Assembly (NCBI RefSeq): GCF_000364445.2
Contig: NZ_CP043538.1
Location: 1,681,612 to 1,745,611, forward strand
Direction of reading: 5' to 3'
From: Methylobacterium mesophilicum SR1.6/6
Lineage (GTDB): Bacteria; Pseudomonadota; Alphaproteobacteria; Rhizobiales; Beijerinckiaceae
Length of the DNA: 64,000 nt
In this document: piece by piece, positions 49,267-58,763 of the stretch
Numbering within the stretch: position 1 is the stretch's first letter
How the letters are laid out: every line of letters begins with the position of its first letter
Position numbers and translations under genes: made by a program
The notes under the pieces: model-generated
Seen by the model: the letters and a program-made list of their open reading frames with translations, nothing else
Database searches by the model: none
What the model was told of the DNA's origin: nothing

Positions 49267-50232
49267 TCAGGCATGGTCGGCGGCGTCCTCGTCCTCGTCG
49301 AGCTCTGGGTCGGCCTCGACGGTCTCACCGCGCAGGTAGCGCGCCTGGACCTCGGCGACACGGCGGGCAGCCTGCGCGTGGCGGTTCGACACGAGGCTGT
49401 CCGGGCCGAGATCCCTGCCGCGCTTGGCTGTGATCAGGTCCGGGTCTCCCCAACGGTCGAGGATGTCCTGGAAGGCGTCGTGCCGGGCGACGTCGAAGGC
49501 GATCCGTTGACCCTTCATGTCCTTGTAGGGGTGCGCTGGATGAATGCCGGCACAGGGGACCCAGCCCGCCGGGATCGGGGTGGTCGCCGCGTGCGTGCGG
49601 CCGCCGCGCAGGAGCTTGGGCAAGACATGGGTATGAGGACCCTCCGGGCTGGTGCCGCCAGGCCCCGGGATCGGGGCATAGACTTCGATGCGGCCAATCC
49701 GGGCGAGGAACACCCGGTGGGGGCTCAGCGCGACGAGTTGGCGGCCGATGGGGCTCGCAGGGTCGAACAGGGGAAGCCCAACGCCGGACCGAAGACAGGC
49801 GATGGCCTCCGGGTCGCTCGTGCGCACGCAGGCATCGACCGCCAGGAGACCTAGGCCGAGGTCGAACAGGATGGCGTCGCAGTCCCGTTCGCGGGCGGCG
49901 TCCCGGTCTGGGCCGAGCTCCGTCACCACGCCGCGCCGGTTCATCGCGCAACTCGCCTCGGGCAGGCAAAGGGCGACGGCGTGGTTCCAGCCGGTCGCGA
50001 CGGCGGTCTCGTAGGCCACCGGGCGCAGGTCGGGACTGAGAGCGAGCGCGATGGCGCCCCGCTCCGTCGCCAGACCCATGCGCCCGTCCGGAAGTGGCGA
50101 CGTGGCCTCGTCGGGATCGCGCATGAATTCCGCAATGGCCCCGAAGCTGCCGAGGCTCCAGGCGGTACCGGGGTCGGCCAATGCCTCGCGCAGCAGGATC
50201 GTGACCGCGTCAGTTCGTGATGGTGACGTCAT
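49267..50232 (-). CDS. Conserved hypothetical protein of the cobalamin uptake operon
   Basis: 321 residues from ATG 50232, which overlaps the end of the ATPase gene by 23 nt, so it is translationally coupled. I do not recognise a characterised family; similar proteins occur beside siderophore or B12 transport genes in alphaproteobacteria. Visible: TILLREALADPGTAWSLGSF GAIAEFMRD, ALALSPDLRPVAYETAVATG, WNHAVALCLPEASCAMNRRG, FDLGLGLLAVDACVRTSDPE and HTHVLPKLLRGGRTHAATTP. The WNHAVALCLP and THVLPKLL segments with several His and Cys could bind a metal or corrinoid, which is speculation. The end is strongly acidic (PELDEDEDAADHA). No signal peptide. Confidence 0.7.
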   Translation of the reverse strand: MTSPSRTDAVTILLREALADPGTAWSLGSFGAIAEFMRDPDEATSPLPDGRMGLATERGAIALALSPDLRPVAYETAVATGWNHAVALCLPEASCAMNRRGVVTELGPDRDAARERDCDAILFDLGLGLLAVDACVRTSDPEAIACLRSGVGLPLFDPASPIGRQLVALSPHRVFLARIGRIEVYAPIPGPGGTSPEGPHTHVLPKLLRGGRTHAATTPIPAGWVPCAGIHPAHPYKDMKGQRIAFDVARHDAFQDILDRWGDPDLITAKRGRDLGPDSLVSNRHAQAARRVAEVQARYLRGETVEADPELDEDEDAADHA

Positions 50233-51025
50233 CGCGTTCCTCCGTCTGAGCCCCGGACCGCGCCCAGGGCAGGATGTATCGGGATCCGTCCGAAGCCCAG
50301 CCCCGCTCGGCCGTGACCCCGAACGCCCTGGCGAGCAGGACGTCGGTCGGGGCCTCCTCCGGGGTACCGTCGGCAACGAGGCGGCCACCGGCCAGCACGA
50401 CGATGCGGTCGCAGAACCGGGCCGCGAGCGTCAGATCGTGCAGCACGGCGACGACACCGGTGCCGTCCCGCGCGGTGGCCCGGAGCAGCGCCATGGCGTC
50501 GAGCTGGTGCGCCGAGTCGAGGGCCGTGACCGGCTCGTCGACGAGAAGCCACGGCGCTTCGACCGCAAGCGCACGAGCGAGCAGCGCGCGCATGCGCTCG
50601 CCGGAGGACAGGGTCGGCTCGGCTCGGTCAGCGAGGTGGAGGATGTCGGTGCGCACCATCGCCCGTTCAACCGCGGCTTCGTCGGCCTCGGTCGGAGATG
50701 CGAAGGCCCGGCGGTGCGGCAGTCGGCCGAGCGCCACGATCTCGCGAACCGTCATCGGCCAGCCGACCCCGGCCCCCTGGAACAGGGCGGCGATGCGGCG
50801 GGCCCGTTCCTCGCGGCCCATGCCGGAAAGCAGACGGCCTTCGAGGGTGACCAGCCCCCGGTTCGGGGTAATCAGCCCCGCCAGGACGCGAAGGAGCGTG
50901 GTCTTGCCGGCTCCGTTCGGGCCAACCAGCCCGACGAAGCGGCCGGGCTTCAGGGTCAGACCGATATCCGAAAGGATGGGCCGGCCTTCCAGCGTTACCT
51001 GGGCGTCGTGCAAGCCGAGGCTCAT
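50210..51025 (-). CDS. btuD: ABC transporter ATP-binding protein (cobalamin, BtuD/FecE-like)
   Basis: 271 residues. Walker A GLVGPNGAGKTTLLRVLAGL, Q-loop ALFQGAGVGWPMTVREIVAL, signature TLSSGERMRALLARALAVEA, Walker B WLLVDEPVTALDSAHQLDAM and H-loop VVAVLHDLTLAARFCDRIVV are all in place. The LSSGE signature and LHDL switch are those of the iron-siderophore/B12 class. ATG 51025 overlaps the permease stop as ATGA. It energises the BtuC-type permease; the riboswitch upstream of the operon indicates cobalamin or a corrinoid precursor. Confidence 0.88.
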   Translation of the reverse strand: MSLGLHDAQVTLEGRPILSDIGLTLKPGRFVGLVGPNGAGKTTLLRVLAGLITPNRGLVTLEGRLLSGMGREERARRIAALFQGAGVGWPMTVREIVALGRLPHRRAFASPTEADEAAVERAMVRTDILHLADRAEPTLSSGERMRALLARALAVEAPWLLVDEPVTALDSAHQLDAMALLRATARDGTGVVAVLHDLTLAARFCDRIVVLAGGRLVADGTPEEAPTDVLLARAFGVTAERGWASDGSRYILPWARSGAQTEERDDVTITN

Positions 51026-52068
51026 GCCCGCCTCCCGCGACTGCGCAGGAGCAGCACGATCAGGAACGGCGCCCCGACCAAAGCGGTCACCACGCCGAGC
51101 TTGAGTTCCGGCCGAGTGGCGAGCAGGCGCACACCGATATCCGCCGCGAGGACCAGGACCGCCCCCGCGAGGCCGCTCGGCAGCAGGCACGCGCTGGGAC
51201 GGGCACCGACGAGGGGCCGCATCAGATGCGGCACGACGAGGCCGACGAAACCGATGGCGCCGGACACCGCGACCCCGCTGCCGACGGCCAGGGCCGCACC
51301 GGTGACGAGACGCAGGCGCACGGAGACCAGGCCGACCCCGAGGCTCGCGGCGGTGTCCTCGCCGAGCGTCAGGGCGTCGAGGGCGGAGCCGGTCGACAGC
51401 ATGAGGGCCCAGCCGATAGCCATCAGCGGCAGGCATAGAAGCACGTGGTCCAGGCTGCGGTCGCTGAGCGAGCCCATCAGCCAGAACACGATCTCCAGGG
51501 CCGCGTAGGGGTTCGGCGACAGGTTCAGCGCCAGCGCAGTCAGTGCCCCGGCTAGGCTCGACAGCCCGACTCCTGCAAGGATCAGCCCAAGGGTGCTGCT
51601 GCCCCGGGCGGCGAGCGCGTTCAGGAGGAGCGCGGCGACGCCGGCGCCCGCGATGCCGCCGAGTGGCAGGGCGAGGCCCATGGTGGCAGCGAACCGGCCG
51701 TAGAAGACGATGACCGCGCCGAGCGCCGCCGCAGATGAGATACCCAAGATGCCCGGGTCCGCAAGCGGGTTGCGCAGGTAGCCCTGCATCACGGCGCCGG
51801 TCAGGCCGAGGCTGAACCCGACGAGGCTGCCAAGCAGGGCGCGCGGAATGCGAAGCTCCCACAGGACCAGGGCCGGAAGCGTCGTGCGACCGGCGACGAG
51901 GTCCGAGAAGGCGGCGGGCACGTCGAAGGGCGCGTAGCCGATGACGATGGAGGCGAGCGTCAGTGCGACGGTGGCGAGACCGAGGATGCCGACGACGGCT
52001 CGCCGGGCACGTGGCGTTCCGAAGTATCGGGACACCGGAGGACGCAGCGCGGTGACGGGCGCGTTCAT
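51022..52068 (-). CDS. btuC: ABC transporter permease, FecCD/BtuC type
   Basis: 348 residues with about ten hydrophobic helices. FecCD landmarks: LPALVLWELRIPRALLGSLV, GFSLGLTGAVMQGYLRNPLA DPGILGISSAAALG, and VAVSGAIGFVGLVVPHLMRP (cytoplasmic coupling loop), then ELKLGVVTALVGAPFLIVLL at the end. These permeases work as homodimers with two ATPases. ATG 52068 overlaps the binding-protein stop. Placement between btuF- and btuD-like genes under a cobalamin riboswitch fixes the likely substrate. Confidence 0.9.
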   Translation of the reverse strand: MNAPVTALRPPVSRYFGTPRARRAVVGILGLATVALTLASIVIGYAPFDVPAAFSDLVAGRTTLPALVLWELRIPRALLGSLVGFSLGLTGAVMQGYLRNPLADPGILGISSAAALGAVIVFYGRFAATMGLALPLGGIAGAGVAALLLNALAARGSSTLGLILAGVGLSSLAGALTALALNLSPNPYAALEIVFWLMGSLSDRSLDHVLLCLPLMAIGWALMLSTGSALDALTLGEDTAASLGVGLVSVRLRLVTGAALAVGSGVAVSGAIGFVGLVVPHLMRPLVGARPSACLLPSGLAGAVLVLAADIGVRLLATRPELKLGVVTALVGAPFLIVLLLRSRGRRA

Positions 52069-52898
52069 GGCCGGGATACCCGCGCGTTTGCCGCCTCGGC
52101 GAGACGTGCCACAACCTCAGCGACCTGCGGCCCCGGACAGGTCCAGAAGCGGTTTGGAATGTCGACCGTCCGGTGCGCTCGCGCGAGGGTTTGAAAGACG
52201 GGATGGTGCAGGAGGGTATCGGCCAAGGATGGCCAGCCCGGCGCACCCTCGTTGACGACAATCAGGTCCGGGTTTGCCAGCGCCGCCGCTTCGAGGGGCA
52301 CCTGCCCGAAGCGGTCACGCCCGATCTCGGCCGAGACATTGACGAGGCCGGCGGCGCGGATCAGCGCGTCTCCGAGCCCGCCGGGCGCGACCGTGAAGGC
52401 GTTCGGGCGCATTACGAGCGCGCGAAGGGGCCGCGTAGCCGGCACGATGGCGGCGAGACGTGCATCGAGCGATGCGACCATCACCTCGCCCCGCTCGGGA
52501 TGGCCGAGCACCGCCGCGACCTGCCGGATCTGGGCGCGGACGCCGTCGAGGTCGGCCGGCACGCCGAGTTCGAGCACGGGGGCGCCGACGCGCTTGAGCA
52601 TGCCCACCGTCGTGCGCGTCGTGAAGGCACCGGCGATGACGAGGTCGGGCTTCAACGCGACGACCTCCTCGGTGAGCCCCCGCGTCACCGGCAGCCCGAC
52701 CGCCTCGCTCGCGACCGTCGACCCGCGCGGGTCACGGGCGAGGTAGGTGACGGCTAGCACCTGATCGCGGTCCGCCAGCCGCAGGACCAGCTCGTCGGCG
52801 CACAGGTTCATCGAGACTACCCGCATGGGTGCCCCCGCCGCGCCCACGGGCCCGGAGGACAGGATGACCGCGAGGGCGATCGCGAGGCGCGACGGCAT
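52065..52898 (-). CDS. btuF: ABC transporter substrate-binding protein, BtuF/FepB-like
   Basis: 277 residues. Sec signal MPSRLAIALAVILSSGPVGA AG, then RVVSMNLCADELVLRLADRD, VTRGLTEEVVALKPDLVIAG, LKRVGAPVLELGVPADLDGV, ALANPDLIVVNEGAPGWPSL, i.e. the type III (helical backbone) binding fold of BtuF and siderophore-binding proteins. NLCADEL and FWTCPGPQ are common in the alphaproteobacterial B12/heme group. It delivers substrate from the TonB receptor BtuB to BtuC/D. The stop of btuB lies 8 nt upstream. Confidence 0.87.
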   Translation of the reverse strand: MPSRLAIALAVILSSGPVGAAGAPMRVVSMNLCADELVLRLADRDQVLAVTYLARDPRGSTVASEAVGLPVTRGLTEEVVALKPDLVIAGAFTTRTTVGMLKRVGAPVLELGVPADLDGVRAQIRQVAAVLGHPERGEVMVASLDARLAAIVPATRPLRALVMRPNAFTVAPGGLGDALIRAAGLVNVSAEIGRDRFGQVPLEAAALANPDLIVVNEGAPGWPSLADTLLHHPVFQTLARAHRTVDIPNRFWTCPGPQVAEVVARLAEAANARVSRP

Positions 52899-52906
52899 CC
52901 GCGACC

Positions 52907-54877
52907 TCAGAACGACGACACGCGGACGCCGCCGTAGACGGCGAGCCCCGGCCCCTGGAAGCCGGTCGGGTTCTGGTAGCGCTGGTCGAACAGGTTATCG
53001 ATCCGCCCGAACACCGTGAGTGTCTCGCTCCAGGCGTAGTTGACCGAGAGGTTCACCAGCGTGAAGCCGGGGGCCTTCAGGCGCGGCACGGAGAAGTCCC
53101 TGTTTCCGTCCACGAACGACCCCAGCACGATGAGCGTGCCAGTCATGGTCAAGCCCGGCATCAGGTTCCAGATCGCGGTGGCGCTGACCTTATTGCGTGG
53201 CCGGCGCAACAGCTCCTGATGGGCGATCTCGTCCTTCGTCACCGTGGTGGTCCAGTCCAGCCGCCCGCTCCAGAACTCGTTGAAGCGCAGGGCGACGAAG
53301 CTCTCGGTGCCGTAGGCAGTCGCCCGACCGACGTTCACGTTGGTGGAGAAGGTCGGGTAGTAGGCCGTCTGGATCAGGTTCTTGAAGTCGGTCTGGAAGT
53401 AGGTCGTGCCGACGGTCATGAACCCGTCGAACAACGGCTGTTCGAAGCCGCCGTCGAACCCGAAGCTCTCCTCCGGCCGTAGGTTCGGGTTCCCGAAGAA
53501 GCGGAAGCCCGGGTAGTCCTGATAGAGCTGGCTCAGGGTCGGCGGCTTGAAGCCGGTGCCGACGCTGCCCTTCAGGCGGGTCTCGGTGCCGGGCACGATG
53601 TAGCTCGGCGCCACCCGGAAGGTGGTCGCGCCGCCGAACTGATCGTTCGCGTCGTGGCGGATGTTGGCCACCAGCGCAGCTCCCGCGAAGGGCGTCGTCT
53701 GAAGCTCGGCGAAGCCGGCGGTGTTGCCGTTGGACCGGTCGATGCCGGTCGTCTCGAAGCGCTCGTCCTCGCGCTGGGCCCCGAACAGCACGAGGTTGCC
53801 GGGCGAGAATTGCCAATCGCCGCGGTAATCGAACCGGGTTCGCTCGCCGAGGTAGGTGGTGGGCGTCGGCGGCGCGAGTGGATCCAGCGGGCCGGCGAAC
53901 AGGCGGTCGAACTTCGAGTAGTTCGCCCCGAAGACATTGTGGAAGCCCGGCACCGGCGTCCATTCGGCCTCGCCCCTCATGATCAGCTGCTGCTGGTCGT
54001 TGAGGTTCCGGTACGGCAGCGGCACGTATGGGAAGCCGCCGTCGGCTTGGTCGAGATAGGCGCTGTCGGAGAAGCGTAGAACGTAGTTCAGGCGGAACTC
54101 GTCGGTGAGTTGCGCCCCGAGCTTGGTCGAGACCGTCTTGATGTCGGTGAAGGCGGTCCGCAGCGGCACGCCGCGGGGTAGCAGCTCGAACGGCGTGACC
54201 TGGACGGCGGATTGCCGGATGTGGCCGACTGAGACCGAGTAGTCGAAGATCCCCTCCGAGCCGGAGATGTTGCCGAACTGGTTGAAGGTGCCGAACGAGC
54301 CGCCCTCGACGGTCGCCGTCGCCCGGGCCGGTCCCTCGCCGCGCTTGGTGACCACAGAGATCACGCCGCCGATAGCGTCGGCCCCGTAGAGGCCGCTCTG
54401 CGGGCCGCGCAGCACCTCGATCCGGGAGAGGTCGTAGGTCTGCAACTGGCTGAAGTCGAAGGCGCGGTTCGGGGTCGAAGGGTCGTTGACGTCGATGCCG
54501 TCGATCTGGACCTTCACGTGGTTCGAGTTGGTGCCGCGGATGAAGACCGAGGTCTGGCCGCCGGCGCCGCCGGTCTGGACGACGTTGAGGCCGGGCACCT
54601 GCTGTAGAGCATCCGGCACCGTCCGGCGCTGCTGTTCCTGAAGCAGGCGCTCAGTCAGGACGGTGACGCTCGACCCTGTGTTGGCAATCGGCGTCGGTAC
54701 GCCGGTGGCCGATACCGAAATCTCGGACAGGGAGACCGCGGCCTGGGCGCCTCCCGGCGCATCGGCAAAGGGCGCGGCGACCTGCTGCGCGCGGGCTGGA
54801 ACGGCGACGAGCAGCGTGGATGCGGCGCAGGACAGCGCCAGCATGCGCTGGAGCGCGGAGGGAACGGAACAGGACAC
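52907..54877 (-). CDS. btuB: TonB-dependent cobalamin receptor (BtuB-like)
   Basis: 656 residues. Signal peptide ALSCAASTLLVAVPARAQQV; TonB box-like SLSEISVSATGVPTPIANTG; plug domain with RRTVPDALQQVPGLNVVQTG, GGQTSVFIRGTNSNHVKVQI and SRIEVLRGPQSGLYGADAIG GVI; then a beta barrel ending NLFDQRYQNPTGFQGPGLAV YGGVRVSSF with terminal aromatic Phe, as required for outer-membrane insertion. Plug wording and length (about 650) are those of BtuB. It is the first gene behind the cobalamin riboswitch, 132 nt after its 3' end, which is strong support for corrinoid as substrate. Confidence 0.92.
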   Translation of the reverse strand: MSCSVPSALQRMLALSCAASTLLVAVPARAQQVAAPFADAPGGAQAAVSLSEISVSATGVPTPIANTGSSVTVLTERLLQEQQRRTVPDALQQVPGLNVVQTGGAGGQTSVFIRGTNSNHVKVQIDGIDVNDPSTPNRAFDFSQLQTYDLSRIEVLRGPQSGLYGADAIGGVISVVTKRGEGPARATATVEGGSFGTFNQFGNISGSEGIFDYSVSVGHIRQSAVQVTPFELLPRGVPLRTAFTDIKTVSTKLGAQLTDEFRLNYVLRFSDSAYLDQADGGFPYVPLPYRNLNDQQQLIMRGEAEWTPVPGFHNVFGANYSKFDRLFAGPLDPLAPPTPTTYLGERTRFDYRGDWQFSPGNLVLFGAQREDERFETTGIDRSNGNTAGFAELQTTPFAGAALVANIRHDANDQFGGATTFRVAPSYIVPGTETRLKGSVGTGFKPPTLSQLYQDYPGFRFFGNPNLRPEESFGFDGGFEQPLFDGFMTVGTTYFQTDFKNLIQTAYYPTFSTNVNVGRATAYGTESFVALRFNEFWSGRLDWTTTVTKDEIAHQELLRRPRNKVSATAIWNLMPGLTMTGTLIVLGSFVDGNRDFSVPRLKAPGFTLVNLSVNYAWSETLTVFGRIDNLFDQRYQNPTGFQGPGLAVYGGVRVSSF

Positions 54878-55009
54878 GGGACGGCCTCGGGGGACGGCTG
54901 TGGCACGTCACCGCGAACAAGGCCTCGGCGGTCGGGTCCTCCAAGGAACCACGGCGCCGCGACACCTCCCAGGACACCCCGCCCGGCAAGCTCCGCGTGT
55001 GACCACGGC

Positions 55010-55191
55010 TGACGGCAGGTCTCCTGGCTCGCGGGTCGTCGCCCTCTCATCGTCTTCCCGGGCGAGGGCGCCCAGTGACGTCGTGATGAAGGACTCGCCG
55101 CTTACAGTTGCGGGGGCAGCCGCGGCATCGACCGAGCCCTCACGGGCGTGATCTCACCGCGTTCCCTTTTGATCCCCGAGGGGAACCGTCA
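55010..55191 (-). promoter_or_regulatory. Cobalamin riboswitch
   Basis: Read on the minus strand the conserved elements come in order: a 5' stem around GGTTCCCCTCGGGGATC and AAAGGGAAC, the core GCCGCGGCTGCCCCCGCAAC followed by TGTAAGCGG, then CACTGGG with CCGGGAAG, and the B12 box AGCCAGGAGACCTGCC at 55029-55014, closed by GTCAG. It lies directly upstream of btuB. Adenosylcobalamin or another corrinoid should switch the operon off when abundant. Confidence 0.95.
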
Positions 55192-55424
55192 CTGTCAAGC
55201 TATGCCTCACGGGCTCGTGAGTCAATGCGAACGTCCATTCATTTAGCTAGCCGAATCTATTTACTCTGACAGCTTTCAGCAAGAATGAATCCTAAAACAT
55301 CATTGCCTTATCCGAGTGTCACGGCGTATCTGCACCTAAAGAGCCTGACTTATTGTAATCGTTCTAATTAAAATCTTTGTCGGATTATCGACTGCGAACA
55401 AGTTACGATTTATAGTTCGGCTAC

Positions 55425-56321
55425 ATGTCTTTTGCCGAGTCAGTGGATAACGTCTTTCAACGCCCGTCCAGCACGGTCGCCCATCACCTCGGTGGGTGGC
55501 TGAGCGTCTTCACAAACGAGACTACGTTTGGGGAGACATTCCGGACGACGGCACCGGTGGGTACGGGCCTACGCGTGGTCGTCTACCTGCGCGGACGAAC
55601 CAGCTTCCAGGTTGACGACTTGCCCGCGATCGCGATCGAGGCTCCCGCGCTACTCGTCGGCTTCACCGAGCGGGAACTCGTCAGGGACCAGACCGTCTCG
55701 GCGGGTCAGCCGCTAAGCAGCGTTCACGTCCGAGTCGATCCCGACCACGCCAAAACGAGCCTAGGCACCATCGCATCCGCGATGGTGCAGCTCTCCGTGG
55801 AGCGTGGTTTCGTTTTCGAGGGGCGTCCGGCCGACGCGACGATACAGGCGGTGGCGTCGCAGATCCTTGCCGCAGCGGGCCCGGCGGGACAGCCCCTGTA
55901 TCAAGCAGCTAAGGCCCTCGAACTCCTCGCCCTCGTGTTCGAAGCTGAGGGATTGGCCGAGCCGGTAGGGCTCACTCGCACGCTTACGATCGTGGATCGC
56001 GGCCGCGTCGAGGCGGCTAGCGCAATAATCCTGGAACGCCTCGACTCCGTACCAGATTTCGACGCGGTAGCCCGGCGCGTCGGAATGACGCCGGCTAAGC
56101 TCACCCGTGGCTTCCGGATCACCTACGGCATGACGCCCTACGCCGTCCTCCAGGAGCGGCGTCTGCAATCGGCCTACCGGATGCTCGCCAGCCGCAAGGC
56201 GACCGTCGGTGAAGTCGCCCAGAACGTCGGATATTCCGCCCCGCACTTCGCGACCCTCTTCAAGAAGCGTTTCGGCATGCCACCAAGCGCCTTGGTCGCC
56301 GCACGAACCACATCGATCTGA
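55425..56321 (+). CDS. AraC-family transcriptional regulator (PchR/siderophore type)
   Basis: 298 residues. The N-terminal ligand part (LRVVVYLRGRTSFQVDDLPA, APALLVGFTERELVRDQTVS) is followed by a C-terminal double HTH: RVEAASAIILERLDSVPDFD, AVARRVGMTPAKLTRGFRIT YGMTPYAVLQERRLQSAYRM and VGEVAQNVGYSAPHFATLFK KRFGMPPSALV. The general style is that of PchR-like regulators which sense a ferric siderophore and activate the cognate TonB receptor gene; the receptor gene lies 158 nt downstream. It is divergent from the riboswitch. The AT-rich stretch 55230-55420 should contain its promoter. Confidence 0.85.
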   Translation: MSFAESVDNVFQRPSSTVAHHLGGWLSVFTNETTFGETFRTTAPVGTGLRVVVYLRGRTSFQVDDLPAIAIEAPALLVGFTERELVRDQTVSAGQPLSSVHVRVDPDHAKTSLGTIASAMVQLSVERGFVFEGRPADATIQAVASQILAAAGPAGQPLYQAAKALELLALVFEAEGLAEPVGLTRTLTIVDRGRVEAASAIILERLDSVPDFDAVARRVGMTPAKLTRGFRITYGMTPYAVLQERRLQSAYRMLASRKATVGEVAQNVGYSAPHFATLFKKRFGMPPSALVAARTTSI

Positions 56322-56351
56322 AAACTTAGAACAACACTAAACTCGATCGAA

Positions 56352-56370
56352 CGGAATCATGCTTATTCCG
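56352..56370. promoter_or_regulatory. Candidate operator upstream of the siderophore receptor
   Basis: CGGAAT (56352-56357) and ATTCCG (56365-56370) form a perfect inverted repeat with 7-nt spacing, about 110 nt before the receptor start. It could be an AraC or iron-regulator site; no consensus is matched. Confidence 0.35.
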
Positions 56371-56479
56371 AAAGTATCGATCATTGTTGTGGGCGAGACT
56401 GGAGCGTATGACGGTCTTCACGACTCCGTGAAGGAGCAGCGACGTCTGCGGTCGACCGGCCGCCCGGGGCTCGAAATTT

Positions 56480-58735
56480 ATGTGGACGTACAGGATCATC
56501 TGTCGAGTGGGCTCGCTGTACATGGTGTCCGCGAGCGCGTTTGCGTCGATGGTCGCAGTCGTTGCGGCGCAACCCGCCCCGGCTCAGGTCACCCTCGGCG
56601 AGATTTCGGTAGTCGGGGCTGAAGGCGCCGCCGCATCTGGTCCGCCGGGCGTCGGCGGTGCCAGCGGCGAGCGAGCGGATGGCCCGGTACGCGGCTTCAC
56701 AGCCAAGCGTAGCGCCACTGGCACCAAGACCGATACTGCGCTGATCGAGACGCCGCAGTCGATCAGCGTCGTCACAGCCGACCAGATCCGGGCGACCGGC
56801 GCACAGAATCCGAGCGAGGCACTGCGCTACACCGCCGGTGTGCAGGTCGAGCGCTTCGGCGGCGATCCGCGCTACGACTGGATCAAGGTGCGCGGCTTCG
56901 ACGTACCGGAGTATCTTGACGGTCTGCAACTGCCGAAAGGCACCTACGCGTGGTCCCGCTACGAGACTTACGGGGTCGAGCGCGTGGAGGTGCTCAAGGG
57001 GGCGGCCTCCGTGCTCTACGGGCAGTCCCCGCCAGGCGGCCTCGTCAACTTCGTCAGCAAGAAGCCCCTCGACGTGCCCTACCGCGAGGTTTTGGTACAG
57101 GGCGGCAGCTACGGGCGGCTCTTGGGTGCCTTCGACGTGACCGGCCCGGTCGATCCTGAGAAGACGGTGCTCTATCGCGTCGTCGGTCTCGGCCGCCTCT
57201 CAGACACGATCGTCGATACCGTGAACGACGATCGCGCCTTCATCGCACCGAGCGTCACGTTCCGGCCCAATGCGGCGACGCAGCTCACGGTGCTCGGCTA
57301 CTACATCAAAGACGACTCGAAGTCCCTGCAGTTTCTGCCCTCTCAGGGCACGCTCACCCCGAACCCGAACGGCCGCATCCGCCGCTCGACCTTCCTCGGA
57401 GAGCCCGGCTACGATAATTTCCGCCGCGAGCAGTTCGGCATCGGCTACCAGTTCGAGCATCATTTCGACGAAGCGGTCACCTTCCGGCAGAACCTTCGCT
57501 ACTCCGGTGTCAACGTCGACCTGCCGGTGGTGCGCGGCTTCGGCTTCCCGACGAACGCGGCCGGCGCAGTCACAGATTTCAGCAACGTCACCCGCCGGGC
57601 CGTGCGTTTCGACGACAACGTCAACGCCTTCACGATGGACAATCAGCTCGTCCTGAACGCGGTGACGGGTCCGCTCGCGCATACGCTCCTGTTCGGCCTC
57701 GATGTGCGCACCTTCGATCTCGGGTTCGCCACCCGCAACGCACTGACCACGAGCCTGAACGTCTTCGCGCCGGTCTACCGCGGCTTTCAACCGCTGCCGC
57801 CAATCACGGCCCGCATCCGGCAGAACCTGGAGCAGGTCGGCGCCTATGCGCAGGACCAGATCCGGCTCGACCGCTGGGTGCTGCTTCTGAGCGGACGCCA
57901 CGACACCGTGAGGAGCACCACGCTCCAGCAGGTCGGCAACACGCGCATCGAGCAGACCGACCGCGCTTTCACCTACCGTGCCGGGCTGCTCTACGAGTTC
58001 GAGGCCGGAATCAGCCCCTATGTTAGCTATTCGACGCTGTTTCAGCCAGCGGTCGGCACCGGCTACAACGGCATCGTCCCACCGACCGCGCTCGGCGCCG
58101 GCTCGACGCCGTTCCGGCCGACCACCGGCGATCAGATCGAGGGCGGCGTGAAGTACCAGCCGCCCGGCACTACGAGCCTATTCACCTTGGCCGGGTTCTC
58201 AATCGACCAGCAGAATGTCTTGGTGCCCACGACCTCCGGCTTCCAGGCTCAGGTCGGCGGAGTCCGTGCGGAAGGGTTCGAGGCCGAAGCACGGGTGACC
58301 GCCTTCGAGGGTTTCGACATCGCCGCCGCCTACAGCTACCTCGACGCCCGCATCACGCGGACCGGCACCGGCCCGACCGCGCCGCGGATCGGCTCGCGGA
58401 TCCCGGTGACGCCGTACAATCAGGCCGCGCTATTCGCGACCTACAGCTTTTCGACCGGCCCGCTGCTGGGCTTGACCGTCGGCGGCGGCGTGCGCTTCTT
58501 CGGCGATCATCTCGGCGATCTAGCCAACACCATCCGCATTCCGTCCTATACCCTATTCGACGCGACGCTGCGTTACGACCTCGCGCGTCTGGACCCGGCC
58601 TGGGCGGGGGCGACCCTGGCGATCAACGCCACGAACCTTTTCGACAAAGTCTACGTCGGCACCTGCGACACCCTTGGGTCCTGCTACTACGGCAATCCGC
58701 GTACGGTGCTGGCGAGCCTGAGCTACCGGTGGTAG
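56480..58735 (+). CDS. TonB-dependent ferric-siderophore receptor (FhuA/FpvA-like)
   Basis: 751 residues from ATG 56480; ATG 56522 would give a more compact signal peptide (VSASAFASMVAVVAAQPAPA) and is equally possible. TonB box region TLGEISVVGAEGAAAS, then FTAKRSATGTKTDTALIETP QSISVVTADQIRATGAQNPS, RYDWIKVRGFDVPEYLDGLQ, and ERVEVLKGAASVLYGQSPPG GLVNFVSKKP, the hallmark of siderophore receptors of the FhuA/ferrichrome type. The barrel ends LFDKVYVGTCDTLGSCYYGN, PRTVLASLSYRW with terminal Trp. The Cys pair in VGTCDTLGSCYYG is common in ferrichrome-like receptors. Followed by a PepSY protein and an FTR1 permease. Confidence 0.9.
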   Translation: MWTYRIICRVGSLYMVSASAFASMVAVVAAQPAPAQVTLGEISVVGAEGAAASGPPGVGGASGERADGPVRGFTAKRSATGTKTDTALIETPQSISVVTADQIRATGAQNPSEALRYTAGVQVERFGGDPRYDWIKVRGFDVPEYLDGLQLPKGTYAWSRYETYGVERVEVLKGAASVLYGQSPPGGLVNFVSKKPLDVPYREVLVQGGSYGRLLGAFDVTGPVDPEKTVLYRVVGLGRLSDTIVDTVNDDRAFIAPSVTFRPNAATQLTVLGYYIKDDSKSLQFLPSQGTLTPNPNGRIRRSTFLGEPGYDNFRREQFGIGYQFEHHFDEAVTFRQNLRYSGVNVDLPVVRGFGFPTNAAGAVTDFSNVTRRAVRFDDNVNAFTMDNQLVLNAVTGPLAHTLLFGLDVRTFDLGFATRNALTTSLNVFAPVYRGFQPLPPITARIRQNLEQVGAYAQDQIRLDRWVLLLSGRHDTVRSTTLQQVGNTRIEQTDRAFTYRAGLLYEFEAGISPYVSYSTLFQPAVGTGYNGIVPPTALGAGSTPFRPTTGDQIEGGVKYQPPGTTSLFTLAGFSIDQQNVLVPTTSGFQAQVGGVRAEGFEAEARVTAFEGFDIAAAYSYLDARITRTGTGPTAPRIGSRIPVTPYNQAALFATYSFSTGPLLGLTVGGGVRFFGDHLGDLANTIRIPSYTLFDATLRYDLARLDPAWAGATLAINATNLFDKVYVGTCDTLGSCYYGNPRTVLASLSYRW

Positions 58736-58763
58736 GCGCCGGGGCTTCCGGCGGATCGCGCCG

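Noticed and set aside
50051..51508. Long plus-strand open frame across the cobalamin ABC genes
   Set aside because: Antisense shadow of intact ATPase and permease genes with complete motifs.
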